Shown here piece by piece: positions 18,632-25,809 of a DNA stretch of 27,084 nucleotides. The notes under the pieces were generated by a model, which saw nothing but the letters and a program-made list of their open reading frames with translations, did not search any database and had not been told where the DNA came from. Position 1 is the first letter of the stretch. Each line of letters begins with the position of its first letter. Source of the stretch: a virus. The position numbers and the translations under genes are program-made. Location: positions 1 through 27,084 of IMG/VR virus record IMGVR_UViG_3300021092_000165, one strand, 5' to 3'.

Positions 18632-19815
18632 GCACACCTGCCAGCTTGTACCGTAACGCGATCGATCTAAACCGCTACAGCAATAGCGTTGCAAAACAGC
18701 TCGTCGTTTCGTATAACGACATCATCATTGATGCAGTCAATCAGCTACGCACCATTGATGACTTAGCAGCGCCGGTCAAAGCTGCCAGGCTGCGTGCAAT
18801 CTTGGCGCAGCTCAAGGATTCGCTTGGCACCTGGTCTGATGCCAGCGTCGCCACGATCAGTAGCGAACTGCAAGGCTTAGCCCTGCTGCAGTCTGAGTTT
18901 GTTACAGATCAACTACGACGTGCTTTGCCTGCCGGTGCTCGCAACGCAGTCAATACCGTAGAAATCAGTCCGCAGTTTGCACAGTCTGTGGTCACCACTG
19001 ATCCAACCCAGATCAACGTCGTCACCCTAAGCGACGACCTATACGCTGCTGTGCAAGGCGCACCGCAGACGTTCAGCCTGACTGCAGCGCAGGGTGCAAC
19101 GATCACGCTGCCAAATGGACAGGTTGTACAGAAAGCATTCCGTGGCATCGCCGCAGATCAGGCTGAGCGGTTCTCACAAGTTGTGCGGAATGGTTTACTG
19201 ACAGGCGAACCAACACCTGCCATCGCCAAACGCCTGATCGGCAACCTACAGCTAGGCGAAGCTGGCAGTGTCAGGCAGCTAGCGCAGAAAGGCGGTGAGC
19301 TAACTCAAGCAACCGACAATCAGGTGATGACGCTAGTCCGTACCAGCGTCAATCAAGTAGCCAATGCCGCCAGTCAACAGGTCTATGAGGCTAACCAAGA
19401 CATCACTCAAAAGTATCGCTATGTGGCAACACTGGACGCTCGCACCAGCAGCATTTGCCGTGCATTGGATGGTAGAGAGTTTGAATACGGCAAAGGTCCA
19501 ACACCACCGCAGCACTTCAACTGCCGCAGCACCACGGTGCCAGTGATTGACTACAAGGCATTAGGTTTTACACCGCCGCCGCTTGGCAAACGCGCCAGCA
19601 TGGACGGTCAGGTGCCTGCTGATCAAACCTACGGGCAGTGGCTAAACAAACAGGACGCTACCACCAAAGCAGAAGTACTCGGCAAGGAAAAAGTGCCCTA
19701 CTTCAACATGCTTGTAGAGAAGTATGGAGCAAAGGATGCTATGGCAAAGCTAGTGCGCGACGATGGCAGCGAACTAACCTTGGATCAACTCAGGAGACGC
19801 TATGGAGCTACCTAG
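18628..19815 (+). CDS. Head morphogenesis protein (SPP1 gp7-like)
   Basis: GTG start, overlapping the previous stop. The 395-aa product is helical and alanine/leucine-rich for about 220 residues. It then shows the gp7/Mu F-like core: LVRTSVNQVANAASQQVYE, KYRYVATLDARTSSICRALD and HFNCRSTTVPVID. These proteins bind the portal and a few copies enter the capsid. An LNKQDATTKAEVLGK block and YGAKDAMAKLV near the end fit the family's tail. Position right after portal supports the call. Confidence 0.87.
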   Translation: MSTPASLYRNAIDLNRYSNSVAKQLVVSYNDIIIDAVNQLRTIDDLAAPVKAARLRAILAQLKDSLGTWSDASVATISSELQGLALLQSEFVTDQLRRALPAGARNAVNTVEISPQFAQSVVTTDPTQINVVTLSDDLYAAVQGAPQTFSLTAAQGATITLPNGQVVQKAFRGIAADQAERFSQVVRNGLLTGEPTPAIAKRLIGNLQLGEAGSVRQLAQKGGELTQATDNQVMTLVRTSVNQVANAASQQVYEANQDITQKYRYVATLDARTSSICRALDGREFEYGKGPTPPQHFNCRSTTVPVIDYKALGFTPPPLGKRASMDGQVPADQTYGQWLNKQDATTKAEVLGKEKVPYFNMLVEKYGAKDAMAKLVRDDGSELTLDQLRRRYGAT

Positions 19816-20113
19816 CCTTAGGCATTTCAGGAATGGAAGAATCTTCCATATCAAAAGCGATGTAGTAGAAGCATTGCACGGCGAGGCGTGGGTGCCAGCC
19901 GTCTACACCGACAAGGGCTGGGCAACAGCAGACGGCTCTACATTGTTGACAGGTATTGAGGAATGGCGTCATGCCACTGAAGCCGGGGAAGTCGCAGGCT
20001 GTAGTATCAGCCAACATCAAAACCGAGATAAAAAAAGGCAAGCCGCAAAAGCAAGCGGTGGCAATCGCCTTAGCAAAAGCAGGGAAAAGCCGCAAGCGCA
20101 AGCTGAAGGCTAA
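19802..20113 (+). CDS. Hypothetical protein, 103 aa, C-terminal part doubtful
   Basis: The ATG overlaps the morphogenesis-gene stop by 14 bp. The first 60 residues look real (MELPSLRHFRNGRIFHIKSD, then WATADGSTLLTGIEEW). From about residue 62 the sequence is in a different frame over the 48-aa gene and becomes low-complexity (KASGGNRLSKSREKPQA). The N-terminal part may be the functional unit, the tail a by-product of overlap. No family is known to me. Confidence 0.5.
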   Translation: MELPSLRHFRNGRIFHIKSDVVEALHGEAWVPAVYTDKGWATADGSTLLTGIEEWRHATEAGEVAGCSISQHQNRDKKRQAAKASGGNRLSKSREKPQAQAEG

Positions 20114-20117
20114 GTAG
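19971..20117 (+). CDS. Small basic phage protein, 48 aa
   Basis: The ORF starts with ATG at 19971 and stops at TAG 20115-20117. The product (MPLKPGKSQAVVSANIKTEI, then GKPQKQAVAIALAKAGK and a lysine-rich end) fits a well-known type of short basic phage protein, DUF6496-like. It overlaps the previous gene by 143 bp in a different frame. The strong family match makes this the more credible of the two frames there. After the TAG the same frame continues to 20213. Confidence 0.72.
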   Translation: MPLKPGKSQAVVSANIKTEIKKGKPQKQAVAIALAKAGKSRKRKLKAK

Positions 20118-20144
20118 CATGGGAAATTAGCTGCCTCAAAGCAG

Positions 20145-20213
20145 ATGCCTAAGTACACCGGACCAGCCAAACCTCAAAAGCCAATGTCCAAGAAGGGAGG
20201 CAAGAAAAAGTGA
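20145..20213 (+). CDS. Tiny basic peptide, 22 aa, or readthrough extension
   Basis: An ATG at 20145 opens a 22-codon ORF with a product rich in lysine and proline (MPKYTGPAKPQKPMSKKGG). Its TGA overlaps the next GTG (GTGA), which suggests coupled translation. It is in frame with the 48-aa gene, with only a TAG and nine codons between, so stop-codon readthrough would give one basic protein of about 80 residues. Confidence 0.45.
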   Translation: MPKYTGPAKPQKPMSKKGGKKK

Positions 20214-20431
20214 AGCGCGGTGACAGAGTGAGTTGGATGTACCAAGGCTCCCGCACCTTTGGCGTGGTTACTAGCATCGGCGGCGAACGCGCCACTATTG
20301 CGACACGCAGCGGTGGCAGTGTTACTCGTGTTGGCAGTCAGGACGATCCAATCGTTCGGATCAAATCTGAATCAACTGGTAACGCTGTCATCAAAAAACG
20401 TTCGGAGCTGAAGGCGGCACCCCGCAAATGA
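20210..20431 (+). CDS. HVA1/TUDOR-like small protein, 73 aa
   Basis: A GTG start at 20210 is supported by overlap with the preceding stop. The product begins MKRGDRVSWMYQGSRTFGVV and holds ATIATRSGGSVTRVGSQDDP and IVRIKSESTGNAVIKKRSEL, the layout of HVA1 TUDOR-like (DUF2945) proteins. These small beta barrels have no firm role in phages. A decayed copy of its C-terminal part lies 360 bp downstream. It overlaps the next gene by 4 bp. Confidence 0.72.
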   Translation: MKRGDRVSWMYQGSRTFGVVTSIGGERATIATRSGGSVTRVGSQDDPIVRIKSESTGNAVIKKRSELKAAPRK

Positions 20432-20700
20432 TCACTTACCGTGGCGAGCAGTTTGACGGCTACAACAAGCCAAAACGGACGCCAAAGCATCCGAACAAAT
20501 CCCATGCGGTGCTCGCCAAGGAAGGTGACAAAGTAAAACTGATCCGCTTCGGCCAGCAAGGTGTTAGCGGCAGCCCATCGCGCGAGGGTGAATCTGCTGC
20601 AGCAAAGGCGCGGCGTGCGTCGTTCAAGGCGCGTCATGCCAGCAATATCGCTAAGGGCAAGATGTCTGCTGCTTACTGGGCTGACAAGGAGAAGTGGTAG
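20428..20700 (+). CDS. Conserved phage protein, 90 aa (DUF6321-like)
   Basis: The product has the pattern MITYRGEQFDGYNKPKRTP, KKSH-like HPNKSHAVLAKEGDK, LIRFGQQGVSGSP, then RASFKARHASNIAKGKMSA and YWADKEKW. This sequence type is frequent in siphophage head regions. It is strongly basic. The function is unknown; a link with capsid or DNA is possible. It overlaps the TUDOR-like gene by 4 bp. Confidence 0.8.
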   Translation: MITYRGEQFDGYNKPKRTPKHPNKSHAVLAKEGDKVKLIRFGQQGVSGSPSREGESAAAKARRASFKARHASNIAKGKMSAAYWADKEKW

Positions 20701-20744
20701 CTTCTTGGTAATGAATCCAGTCCTTTAGCTCTGCGACATAGCAA

Positions 20745-20825
20745 AGTGGTGGGCAGGTTGTCAGGCTCGCTCAGCTTGGTGATCTAGTGCTTGAAATCAA
20801 ATCTGAATCAACCGGCAACAAGTAA
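20745..20825 (+). pseudogene. Decayed second copy of the TUDOR-like gene end
   Basis: From 20745 a frame reads SGGQVVRLAQLGDLVLEIK then SESTGNK and a TAA, parallel to SGGSVTRVGSQDDPIVRIKSESTGN of the intact gene. Nucleotides around 20797-20820 nearly repeat 20357-20380. A TAG lies two codons upstream and no start is found, so it is a remnant. Confidence 0.6.
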
Positions 20826-20851
20826 AATCTATTTGAGTTTCCTTTGAGCAA

Positions 20852-21370
20852 ATGGCACGCACTTATAAACGTGATTCTCGTGGTCGTTTCGCCGGAGGCG
20901 GTGGCGGCGGTGGTGGCAAAAAAGGCGGTAGAGGTGGTGGCAAAAAGGGTGGATCTACTCGTTCAGCTAATACAGCCCGAGCAAAAGAATTAAAAGGCAA
21001 AGGTACAACAGCGATTGGTGGTCGCGTTAAAACTAAAGGCTTTGCTGGTGGCAAAGGCGCTCAAGAGCGTGCTGGTGGTCTTCGTTCCAGTAATGTTCAA
21101 GGATTGAAAACAAAAGGTACTGGTACAGGCGCAGGTACTCGTGCTGGCATGAAGGCCAGTGCCGTTCAAGTTGGAAAAGCACGCTCTAAAGCTGCTTCTA
21201 AAGGCACCAAGAAAATGAGCAAAGCAGCCCCTAGCGCAGCGAAAACTCGCTTCAAAGAACTAAGCAGCCAGGCTCGTAAGTCCTCGCCATTGCGTAGTGC
21301 AGCAGAAAATCGTAAAGCTGCTGGCGCGAAGCGTAGCCTTGCAACGATGATTAAAAAGCGCGGGCGCTGA
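20852..21370 (+). CDS. Highly basic glycine/lysine-rich protein, 172 aa
   Basis: The product begins MARTYKRDSRGRFAGGGGGG and goes on with repeated G, K, A, R and S, including KKGGRGGGKKGG and SKAASKGTKKMSKAAPSAA. The composition resembles histone H1-like or nucleoid proteins; the MARTYKRDSRGRFAGG start is common in phage proteins of this sort. It lies in the head-gene cluster, so it may be packaged with DNA or help condense it. No folded domain is visible. It converges with an acidic gene on the other strand. Confidence 0.72.
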   Translation: MARTYKRDSRGRFAGGGGGGGGKKGGRGGGKKGGSTRSANTARAKELKGKGTTAIGGRVKTKGFAGGKGAQERAGGLRSSNVQGLKTKGTGTGAGTRAGMKASAVQVGKARSKAASKGTKKMSKAAPSAAKTRFKELSSQARKSSPLRSAAENRKAAGAKRSLATMIKKRGR

Positions 21371-21613
21371 TTAGTCAGTAAATTCATCCCACGTGCCTAA
21401 GTCTTCCATTATGACTTGGGCTATTTCGGTGATAAGCACAAGATCGCCATCGTCATCAATGGCAACGGCGATCACTTTTGATAAATGAAGATTGCCAACG
21501 GCACTATAAACTGCCGCTTTATTTCCGTCTTCATCAATATCAATGATTCGCCTTAAAGCTTGACGGATGCCGCGTGTACCAATCCCATCGTCGTCAGCCG
21601 CAATAATTTCCAT
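21371..21613 (-). CDS. Acidic hypothetical protein, 80 aa, leftward
   Basis: The leftward ORF starts with ATG at 21613 and stops at 21371, directly adjacent to the stop of the basic gene. The product is acidic (IIAADDDGIGTRGIRQAL, IIDIDEDGNKAAV, AVAIDDDGDLVLI) with two D-x-D-G loops reminiscent of EF-hand loops, though too short for a certain match. It is the only leftward gene within the structural module. It looks like a true protein by composition, but no family is recognised. Confidence 0.55.
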   Translation of the reverse strand: MEIIAADDDGIGTRGIRQALRRIIDIDEDGNKAAVYSAVGNLHLSKVIAVAIDDDGDLVLITEIAQVIMEDLGTWDEFTD

Positions 21614-21666
21614 TGGTTTTTCTGTTGGCTCAGGTATGATACGCCAGCAATTTAACCCTGCGGGTT
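21613..21666 (+). promoter_or_regulatory. Promoter and leader hairpin before scaffold gene
   Basis: -35 TTGGTT (21613-21618), a 16-bp spacer and -10 TATGAT (21635-21640) precede the scaffold gene. The leader holds AACCC/GGGTT (21654-21658 and 21662-21666), a small hairpin ending 4 bp before the ATG, where the ribosome site should be. It could limit translation. Confidence 0.52.
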
Positions 21667-21670
21667 ATCC

Positions 21671-22348
21671 ATGTCCGAAGAAAACCAAACCGTAGAGTCT
21701 GCGGCTCCTACGGTTGATGCCGATTCGTTGCAGCGCAGCGTCGAAGCACTGGAACGTAAAAACCAAGAACTGATCGCTGAACTGCGCCAAGCCAAGTCCA
21801 AAGCACCGAAGCTGCCGGATGGGGTAAACGTCGATGAACTACTGGAGTTCAAGCGCAACTACGAACAGCAGCAGCTCGAATCACAAGGCAAGTATCAAGA
21901 GGCCCGACAGGCTCTGGAGCAGCAGTTCCGTGAGGCGACGGCGGAGAAGGACAAGCGCATCTCAGAGCTTGAAGTCCGTGTCCGTGAACTTGAACTCCTT
22001 ACACCTGCTGTCAGCGCCTTGGCTGACATCGTGCATGATCCTGACTTGGTGATGAAAACTAAGCTGTCACCGGACAAGATTGAACGCGAAGCAGACGGCA
22101 CCGTCGTGGTAGTGGACGGCTACCAACGCACACCAGTGCAGGAGTGGGCAAAGCAACTGCCAGCTTGGATGCAGAAGCAACCCAAGCCACAAGGCAGCGG
22201 AGCACCCGTTGGTCGAAGCAGCGGTGAGATCCCAGCAGGCATCAAAAACCCGTTCGCTCCTGAGTCTTTCAACCTCACCGAACAGTCACGTCTATTCCGT
22301 ACTGACCGTGATTTGTACGAAAAGTTGAAAGCATCAGCCGGGCGTTAG
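21671..22348 (+). CDS. Capsid scaffold protein
   Basis: The 225-aa product is acidic and helical with a long coiled coil at about 15-115 (LQRSVEALERKNQELIAEL, then ALEQQFREATAEKDKRISE). A short globular part (TPVQEWAKQLPAWMQ) and a C-terminal segment with NPFAPESFNLTEQSRL follow, as in phage scaffolds, where the C-terminus binds the coat. It directly precedes the major capsid gene. It should guide prohead assembly and leave or be cleaved. The call rests on shape and position. Confidence 0.8.
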   Translation: MSEENQTVESAAPTVDADSLQRSVEALERKNQELIAELRQAKSKAPKLPDGVNVDELLEFKRNYEQQQLESQGKYQEARQALEQQFREATAEKDKRISELEVRVRELELLTPAVSALADIVHDPDLVMKTKLSPDKIEREADGTVVVVDGYQRTPVQEWAKQLPAWMQKQPKPQGSGAPVGRSSGEIPAGIKNPFAPESFNLTEQSRLFRTDRDLYEKLKASAGR

Positions 22349-22430
22349 TATTTATCTGTCTGCTCGTGATGGCTGCGCCACGCTGAGCCTAGGGCTGCGC
22401 CCACCCGTAAACCAATCTTGAGGACTTGTC

Positions 22431-23459
22431 GTGGCGACTCTTCGCTCTGACATCATCATCCCCGAGGTATTTACGCCTTACGTCATTGAGCAAACCACTC
22501 AGCGTGATGCCTTCCTGGCTTCCGGTGTGGTGCAGCCTATGGCGGAGCTGAATGCCACCGAGGGCGGTGATTTTATCAACGTTCCCTTCTGGAAAGCCAA
22601 CCTTTCCGGTGATTTCGAGGTGCTGACCGATAGCTCCTCCCTGACCCCTGGCAAAATCACTGCCGACAAGCAGATCGGTGTGATCCTGCACCGTGGGCGT
22701 GCCTTTGAGGCTCGTGATCTGGCTGCTCTTGCTGCTGGTTCCGATCCCATGGCTGCCATCGGCGCCAAGATCGCTGATTACGTTGCCAACCAGCGTCAAA
22801 AGGATCTCTTCTCCTGTCTTGGCGGTGTATTCGGCGCTGTTGCTAGCACTAGTAGCTCTGCTGCTTTCTTCGACCTGACCATCGACGGCGAATCGGGTGA
22901 TACCCCGACCGCTCTGTCCCCGCGTCACGTTGCTGAAGCCCGCAGCCTGCTGGGGGATCAAGGCGACAAGCTGGCAGCCGTTGCTATGCACTCCAAGGTC
23001 TACTACGACCTGGTTGAGCGCAAGGCAATCGACTATGTGTCCACCCTTGAGGCTCGTGGCACCACCAGCACCCAATCCGGTGGTTCGATGGTTGCTGCCT
23101 ACGGCGGTGATGTGACTGTGCCAACGTATATGGGTCTGCGAGTAATCGTCAGTGACGATGTGCAAACCAGCGGCAGTGGTTCTTCCACTAAGTACGCCAC
23201 TTATTTCTTCACTGCAGGTGCAGTGGCATCGGGCGAACAGCTCGCAATGCAGACCGAAACTGACCGTGACATCCTCGCTAAGAGCGATGCCATGTCGATC
23301 GACCTGCACTACTGCTACCACCCTGTTGGTGCTAAGTGGGGTGTCACTACCGTGAACCCGACTCGCGCTCAACTGGAGACCGTGGGTAACTGGTCGAAAG
23401 TGTACGAACTCAAGAATCTTGGGATCGTGCGTGCGACGAACGCCTCCAACTTTGATTGA
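22431..23459 (+). CDS. Major capsid protein
   Basis: A GTG start follows GGAC 5-8 bp upstream. The 342-aa product begins MATLRSDIIIPEVFTPYVIE and has EGGDFINVPFWKANLSGDFE, then ADKQIGVILHRGRAFEARDL and a spine helix at about 100-130. VAMHSKVYYDLVERKAIDYV lies near 185 and MGLRVIVSDDVQ near 225. This fits the HK97 fold of siphophage coat proteins. The gene lies between the scaffold and a decoration-like gene. An 82-bp leader carries two GGCTGCGCC copies and a GGGC/GCCC hairpin. Confidence 0.9.
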   Translation: MATLRSDIIIPEVFTPYVIEQTTQRDAFLASGVVQPMAELNATEGGDFINVPFWKANLSGDFEVLTDSSSLTPGKITADKQIGVILHRGRAFEARDLAALAAGSDPMAAIGAKIADYVANQRQKDLFSCLGGVFGAVASTSSSAAFFDLTIDGESGDTPTALSPRHVAEARSLLGDQGDKLAAVAMHSKVYYDLVERKAIDYVSTLEARGTTSTQSGGSMVAAYGGDVTVPTYMGLRVIVSDDVQTSGSGSSTKYATYFFTAGAVASGEQLAMQTETDRDILAKSDAMSIDLHYCYHPVGAKWGVTTVNPTRAQLETVGNWSKVYELKNLGIVRATNASNFD

Positions 23460-23470
23460 GGTAATTAGCC

Positions 23471-23884
23471 ATGCCTTCCTCTATTTTTGAGCTGACTTCT
23501 GACCTTTCGGTTCAGGAAATCGCTGTTAGCAAGCGTCCTGTAAAGGCTGCTGCTAACGAAGCCACCACGCTGACTGCTGCTGAAGCAGTAAACGGTGTAG
23601 TGACCATGACCCCTTCTGCGGGTCGTGCGCTCACCACTCCTACCGGCGCTGAGCTGAAGACTTTCTTCGGTGGCCCGCTGGCGATCGGTACTGCTTTCGA
23701 GCTGACCGTGGTGAATGTGGCTGCCGCCACTCATGCCATCACTTTGACCGCTGCTGCTTCAGGTATCACCCTTGGCGGCGTGGCTGGTATGGCAACCGTG
23801 GCTGCTGCTACCAGTGCAACCTACGTGTTCGTCTGCACCGCAGTGGGCACCCCTGCCTTCACTGTGTATCGCAAGGGCGGCTGA
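23471..23884 (+). CDS. Probable capsid decoration / head fibre protein
   Basis: The 137-aa product is alanine- and threonine-rich with beta character (LTAAEAVNGVVTMTPSAG, LAIGTAFELTVVNVAAATH, ITLGGVAG). This composition, and its place 11 bp behind the major capsid gene, fit decoration proteins that sit on the capsid surface. Residues 60-80 contain a loop TPTGAELKTFFGG. No catalytic motif is seen. It shares one base with the next start (TGATG). Confidence 0.6.
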   Translation: MPSSIFELTSDLSVQEIAVSKRPVKAAANEATTLTAAEAVNGVVTMTPSAGRALTTPTGAELKTFFGGPLAIGTAFELTVVNVAAATHAITLTAAASGITLGGVAGMATVAAATSATYVFVCTAVGTPAFTVYRKGG

Positions 23885-24081
23885 TGGGGCTGTTCGCTTT
23901 CCGGCGACTGCGTGAACTGGAGGCTGCCTCTACGGAGGCGGCCTCTCTTTCTATTACAGAGCCTGCACCTAAACTAGACCTACAGGAGCCACCTACCGAT
24001 GGCAATCTCAATCGACGCAACGGTAGGGGGCGCAAACGCCAACAGCTACCTGACGCTGAACAACGCACAAGCGATCATTGA
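23884..24081 (+). CDS. Small phage head-region protein, 65 aa
   Basis: The ATG overlaps the stop of the decoration gene. The product starts MGLFAFRRLRELEAASTEAA and continues EPAPKLDLQEPPTDGNLNRR. That pattern (GLFAF[RK]R, a charged helix, a proline-rich middle and DGN at the end) is common in tiny phage proteins between capsid and connector genes. The last 83 bp overlap the connector gene in another frame, so the natural product may be shorter than it appears. Confidence 0.55.
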   Translation: MGLFAFRRLRELEAASTEAASLSITEPAPKLDLQEPPTDGNLNRRNGRGRKRQQLPDAEQRTSDH

Positions 24082-24562
24082 TGGCTTTGTGCAGGATGCT
24101 GATGTGACCGCATGGGCATCGGCTACGACGGATCAGAAGAACCGCGCACTGTTTACGGCAACGCAACGGCTAGATCGTGAGCGGTTCCTAGGTGCTCGCG
24201 CTACAGATACGCAAGCATTGCAGTGGCCGCGCACTGGGGTACGGAAGCCTGATACCTACATCAACACCTACGCCGTAGGTTTTCCGTTCCGCATCACCAC
24301 GGACTATTACACCGACACTGAGATCCCGCAGCAGGTGCAGTACGCGCAGGTGGTGTTGGCGGTCTATCTGCACAACAACCCAGACGGCATCGGGCTGAGT
24401 GGGCTGGAGGATTACAAGAACGTCAAGATCGGCAGTATTGACGTGACGCCTAACCTTGGCTACGGCGCTGTTGGTGTGGATAAGATTCCGCCGATCGTGG
24501 AGCGATACCTAACCGGGCTTAGAATTAGTGGACCAGGCAACTTTGCCATTAAGCGATCATGA
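23999..24562 (+). CDS. Head-tail connector, DnaT-like family
   Basis: The 187-aa product starts MAISIDATVGGANANSYLTL, then AQAIIDGFVQDADVTAW, ALFTATQRLDRERFLGAR, ALQWPRTGVRKPD and IPPIVERYLTGLR. This is the layout of the phage 'DnaT-like ssDNA-binding' connector family, which serves as head completion adaptor. Its position, after capsid and before stopper and tail genes, fits. The DnaT name does not imply a replication role. It overlaps the following gene by 4 bp. Confidence 0.8.
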   Translation: MAISIDATVGGANANSYLTLNNAQAIIDGFVQDADVTAWASATTDQKNRALFTATQRLDRERFLGARATDTQALQWPRTGVRKPDTYINTYAVGFPFRITTDYYTDTEIPQQVQYAQVVLAVYLHNNPDGIGLSGLEDYKNVKIGSIDVTPNLGYGAVGVDKIPPIVERYLTGLRISGPGNFAIKRS

Positions 24563-24786
24563 GCTACGCATATCCCGGCGCTGAGTTCATCGACGACACC
24601 GCAGCGCACACCGGACGCTTCGGCAAGATCGTCGCGCTTGAGGATTCAGTGATCGCCAGTTTGACCGCACAAGACTGGACTGGTAACACGCTGAGTGCCA
24701 TCCCGTTCAAGGCAAGCACTGAGATCTGTGGTGTGTTTACCAGCATCACGCTGACCAGCGGCACCGTCGTCGCATACAGGCTATGA
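24559..24786 (+). CDS. Small structural-region protein, 75 aa, paralogue A
   Basis: The product begins MSYAYPGAEFIDDTAAHTGR and ends VFTSITLTSGTVVAYRL. It is beta-rich with GRF, TGN and a terminal AYR motif shared with the following gene. By hand, 31 of 71 aligned positions are identical to that gene. Such short proteins occur among head and tail genes and may decorate the particle. It overlaps both neighbours by 4 bp. Confidence 0.68.
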   Translation: MSYAYPGAEFIDDTAAHTGRFGKIVALEDSVIASLTAQDWTGNTLSAIPFKASTEICGVFTSITLTSGTVVAYRL

Positions 24787-25037
24787 GCTTCAAAGGGCAT
24801 CAAGGTAACGGCATTGACTACACCCTTGGCGGTGAAGTCATTCATGACACCGCTACGCATACTGGCAGGTTCCATCACATCGACTTCTACGAAAACACGC
24901 AGATTGACACGATTGTCAGCACCAACATGACTGGCAATAGCCTCAACGGCGAGTCGTTTCCTGCTGGCTCTGAACTGCGTGGTTTGTTTACCAGCATCAA
25001 GCTTCAGAATGGCGCCTGCATCGCGTATCGAGTCTGA
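24783..25037 (+). CDS. Small structural-region protein, 84 aa, paralogue B
   Basis: The product begins MSFKGHQGNGIDYTLGGEVI and ends LFTSIKLQNGACIAYRV. It shares HTGRF, TGN-x-L, G-x-FTSI and AYR with the gene before it, in the same order, so the two are a tandem duplication. It has a longer N-terminus. The stop overlaps the next start by one base. A decoration role is possible but not shown. Confidence 0.68.
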   Translation: MSFKGHQGNGIDYTLGGEVIHDTATHTGRFHHIDFYENTQIDTIVSTNMTGNSLNGESFPAGSELRGLFTSIKLQNGACIAYRV

Positions 25038-25393
25038 TGGCATTAGCAGGACCGCTACGGAAGGTTGCCAGCAAGCTGATGGCAAAGTTTGGCGGTGAGG
25101 CAACGATCCGCCGCATCACTGTTGGCGCTTACAACACCACAACCGGCACTGCCGCTGAAACCACCAGCGACACCGTAGTGCGTGGTGTGCTGGAAGATGT
25201 CAATTTGCGAGAAGTGAATGATCTAATCCAAGCCAGCGACAAGCGGCTAGCGATTGCTGCTGCTGATGTAGCCGCTGCACCAACTACAGCAGATCGCGTA
25301 ATCATCGGCAACGTGGCGTATCAAGTGATCCGCGTCACTACGATTGAGCAAGACAATACCGCAATCACCTACGAGTTGATCCTGAGGGCATAA
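25037..25393 (+). CDS. Head-tail joining / stopper protein
   Basis: The 118-aa product contains FGGEATIRRITVGAYNTTTG, TVVRGVLEDVNLREV and ADRVIIGNVAYQVIRVTTIE, the beta-barrel pattern of head-closure (stopper) proteins such as those of HK97- and SPP1-like phages. It keeps DNA in the head and docks the tail. Position after the connector and before the gp10-like gene fits. It is coupled to both neighbours by 1-bp overlaps. Confidence 0.7.
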   Translation: MALAGPLRKVASKLMAKFGGEATIRRITVGAYNTTTGTAAETTSDTVVRGVLEDVNLREVNDLIQASDKRLAIAAADVAAAPTTADRVIIGNVAYQVIRVTTIEQDNTAITYELILRA

Positions 25394-25809
25394 TGGCACG
25401 CACCATCCGGGTTGCTGATATTGGCGACTACGCCAGCCAGCAGATGGAAAAGCTGTTGCGTGTTGCGGTGTTGGAGACTGATAGTCGTGTCAAACAGCTA
25501 AGCCCGGTCAAATCTGGACGCTTTCGCGTTAGCTGGCAAGTAGGCGAAAACAGCGCAGGCGGCGGTGTTAAGCCAGAAGGTAATTATCCAGCGATTACTC
25601 CTATTGAACGGCTTGGCTACAGTCAAGAAAAGCTAGGCAACGTTTACAGCGTACACAATAACCTGCCATATGCTGAAAAACTGGAAACAGCGCCCTTGGG
25701 TCAAGGCAGCAGCATTCAAACCGACGGGCCAGGCTGGGTGCGCGGGATTGCCAAGGACATCCAAGGCTTTGTCCGCGTCAACGCTGACCGCATCGGTAGG
25801 GAATCATGA
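25393..25809 (+). CDS. HK97 gp10-like tail component
   Basis: The 138-aa product has VKQLSPVKSGRFRVSWQV at about 33-50 (P-V-x-[ST]-G-x-[LF]-R-x-S block), then VYSVHNNLPYAEKLE, then GPGWVRG. This matches gp10-type head-tail joining/tail-completion proteins. The protein connects the head closure to the tail terminator. It overlaps the next gene by 4 bp. Call based on motif and synteny. Confidence 0.8.
   Translation: MARTIRVADIGDYASQQMEKLLRVAVLETDSRVKQLSPVKSGRFRVSWQVGENSAGGGVKPEGNYPAITPIERLGYSQEKLGNVYSVHNNLPYAEKLETAPLGQGSSIQTDGPGWVRGIAKDIQGFVRVNADRIGRES

Noticed and set aside
22389-23372. 327-codon leftward ORF across the major capsid gene
   Set aside because: It is antisense to a well-supported capsid gene and its product has no motif. 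GC-rich codon bias opens that frame.
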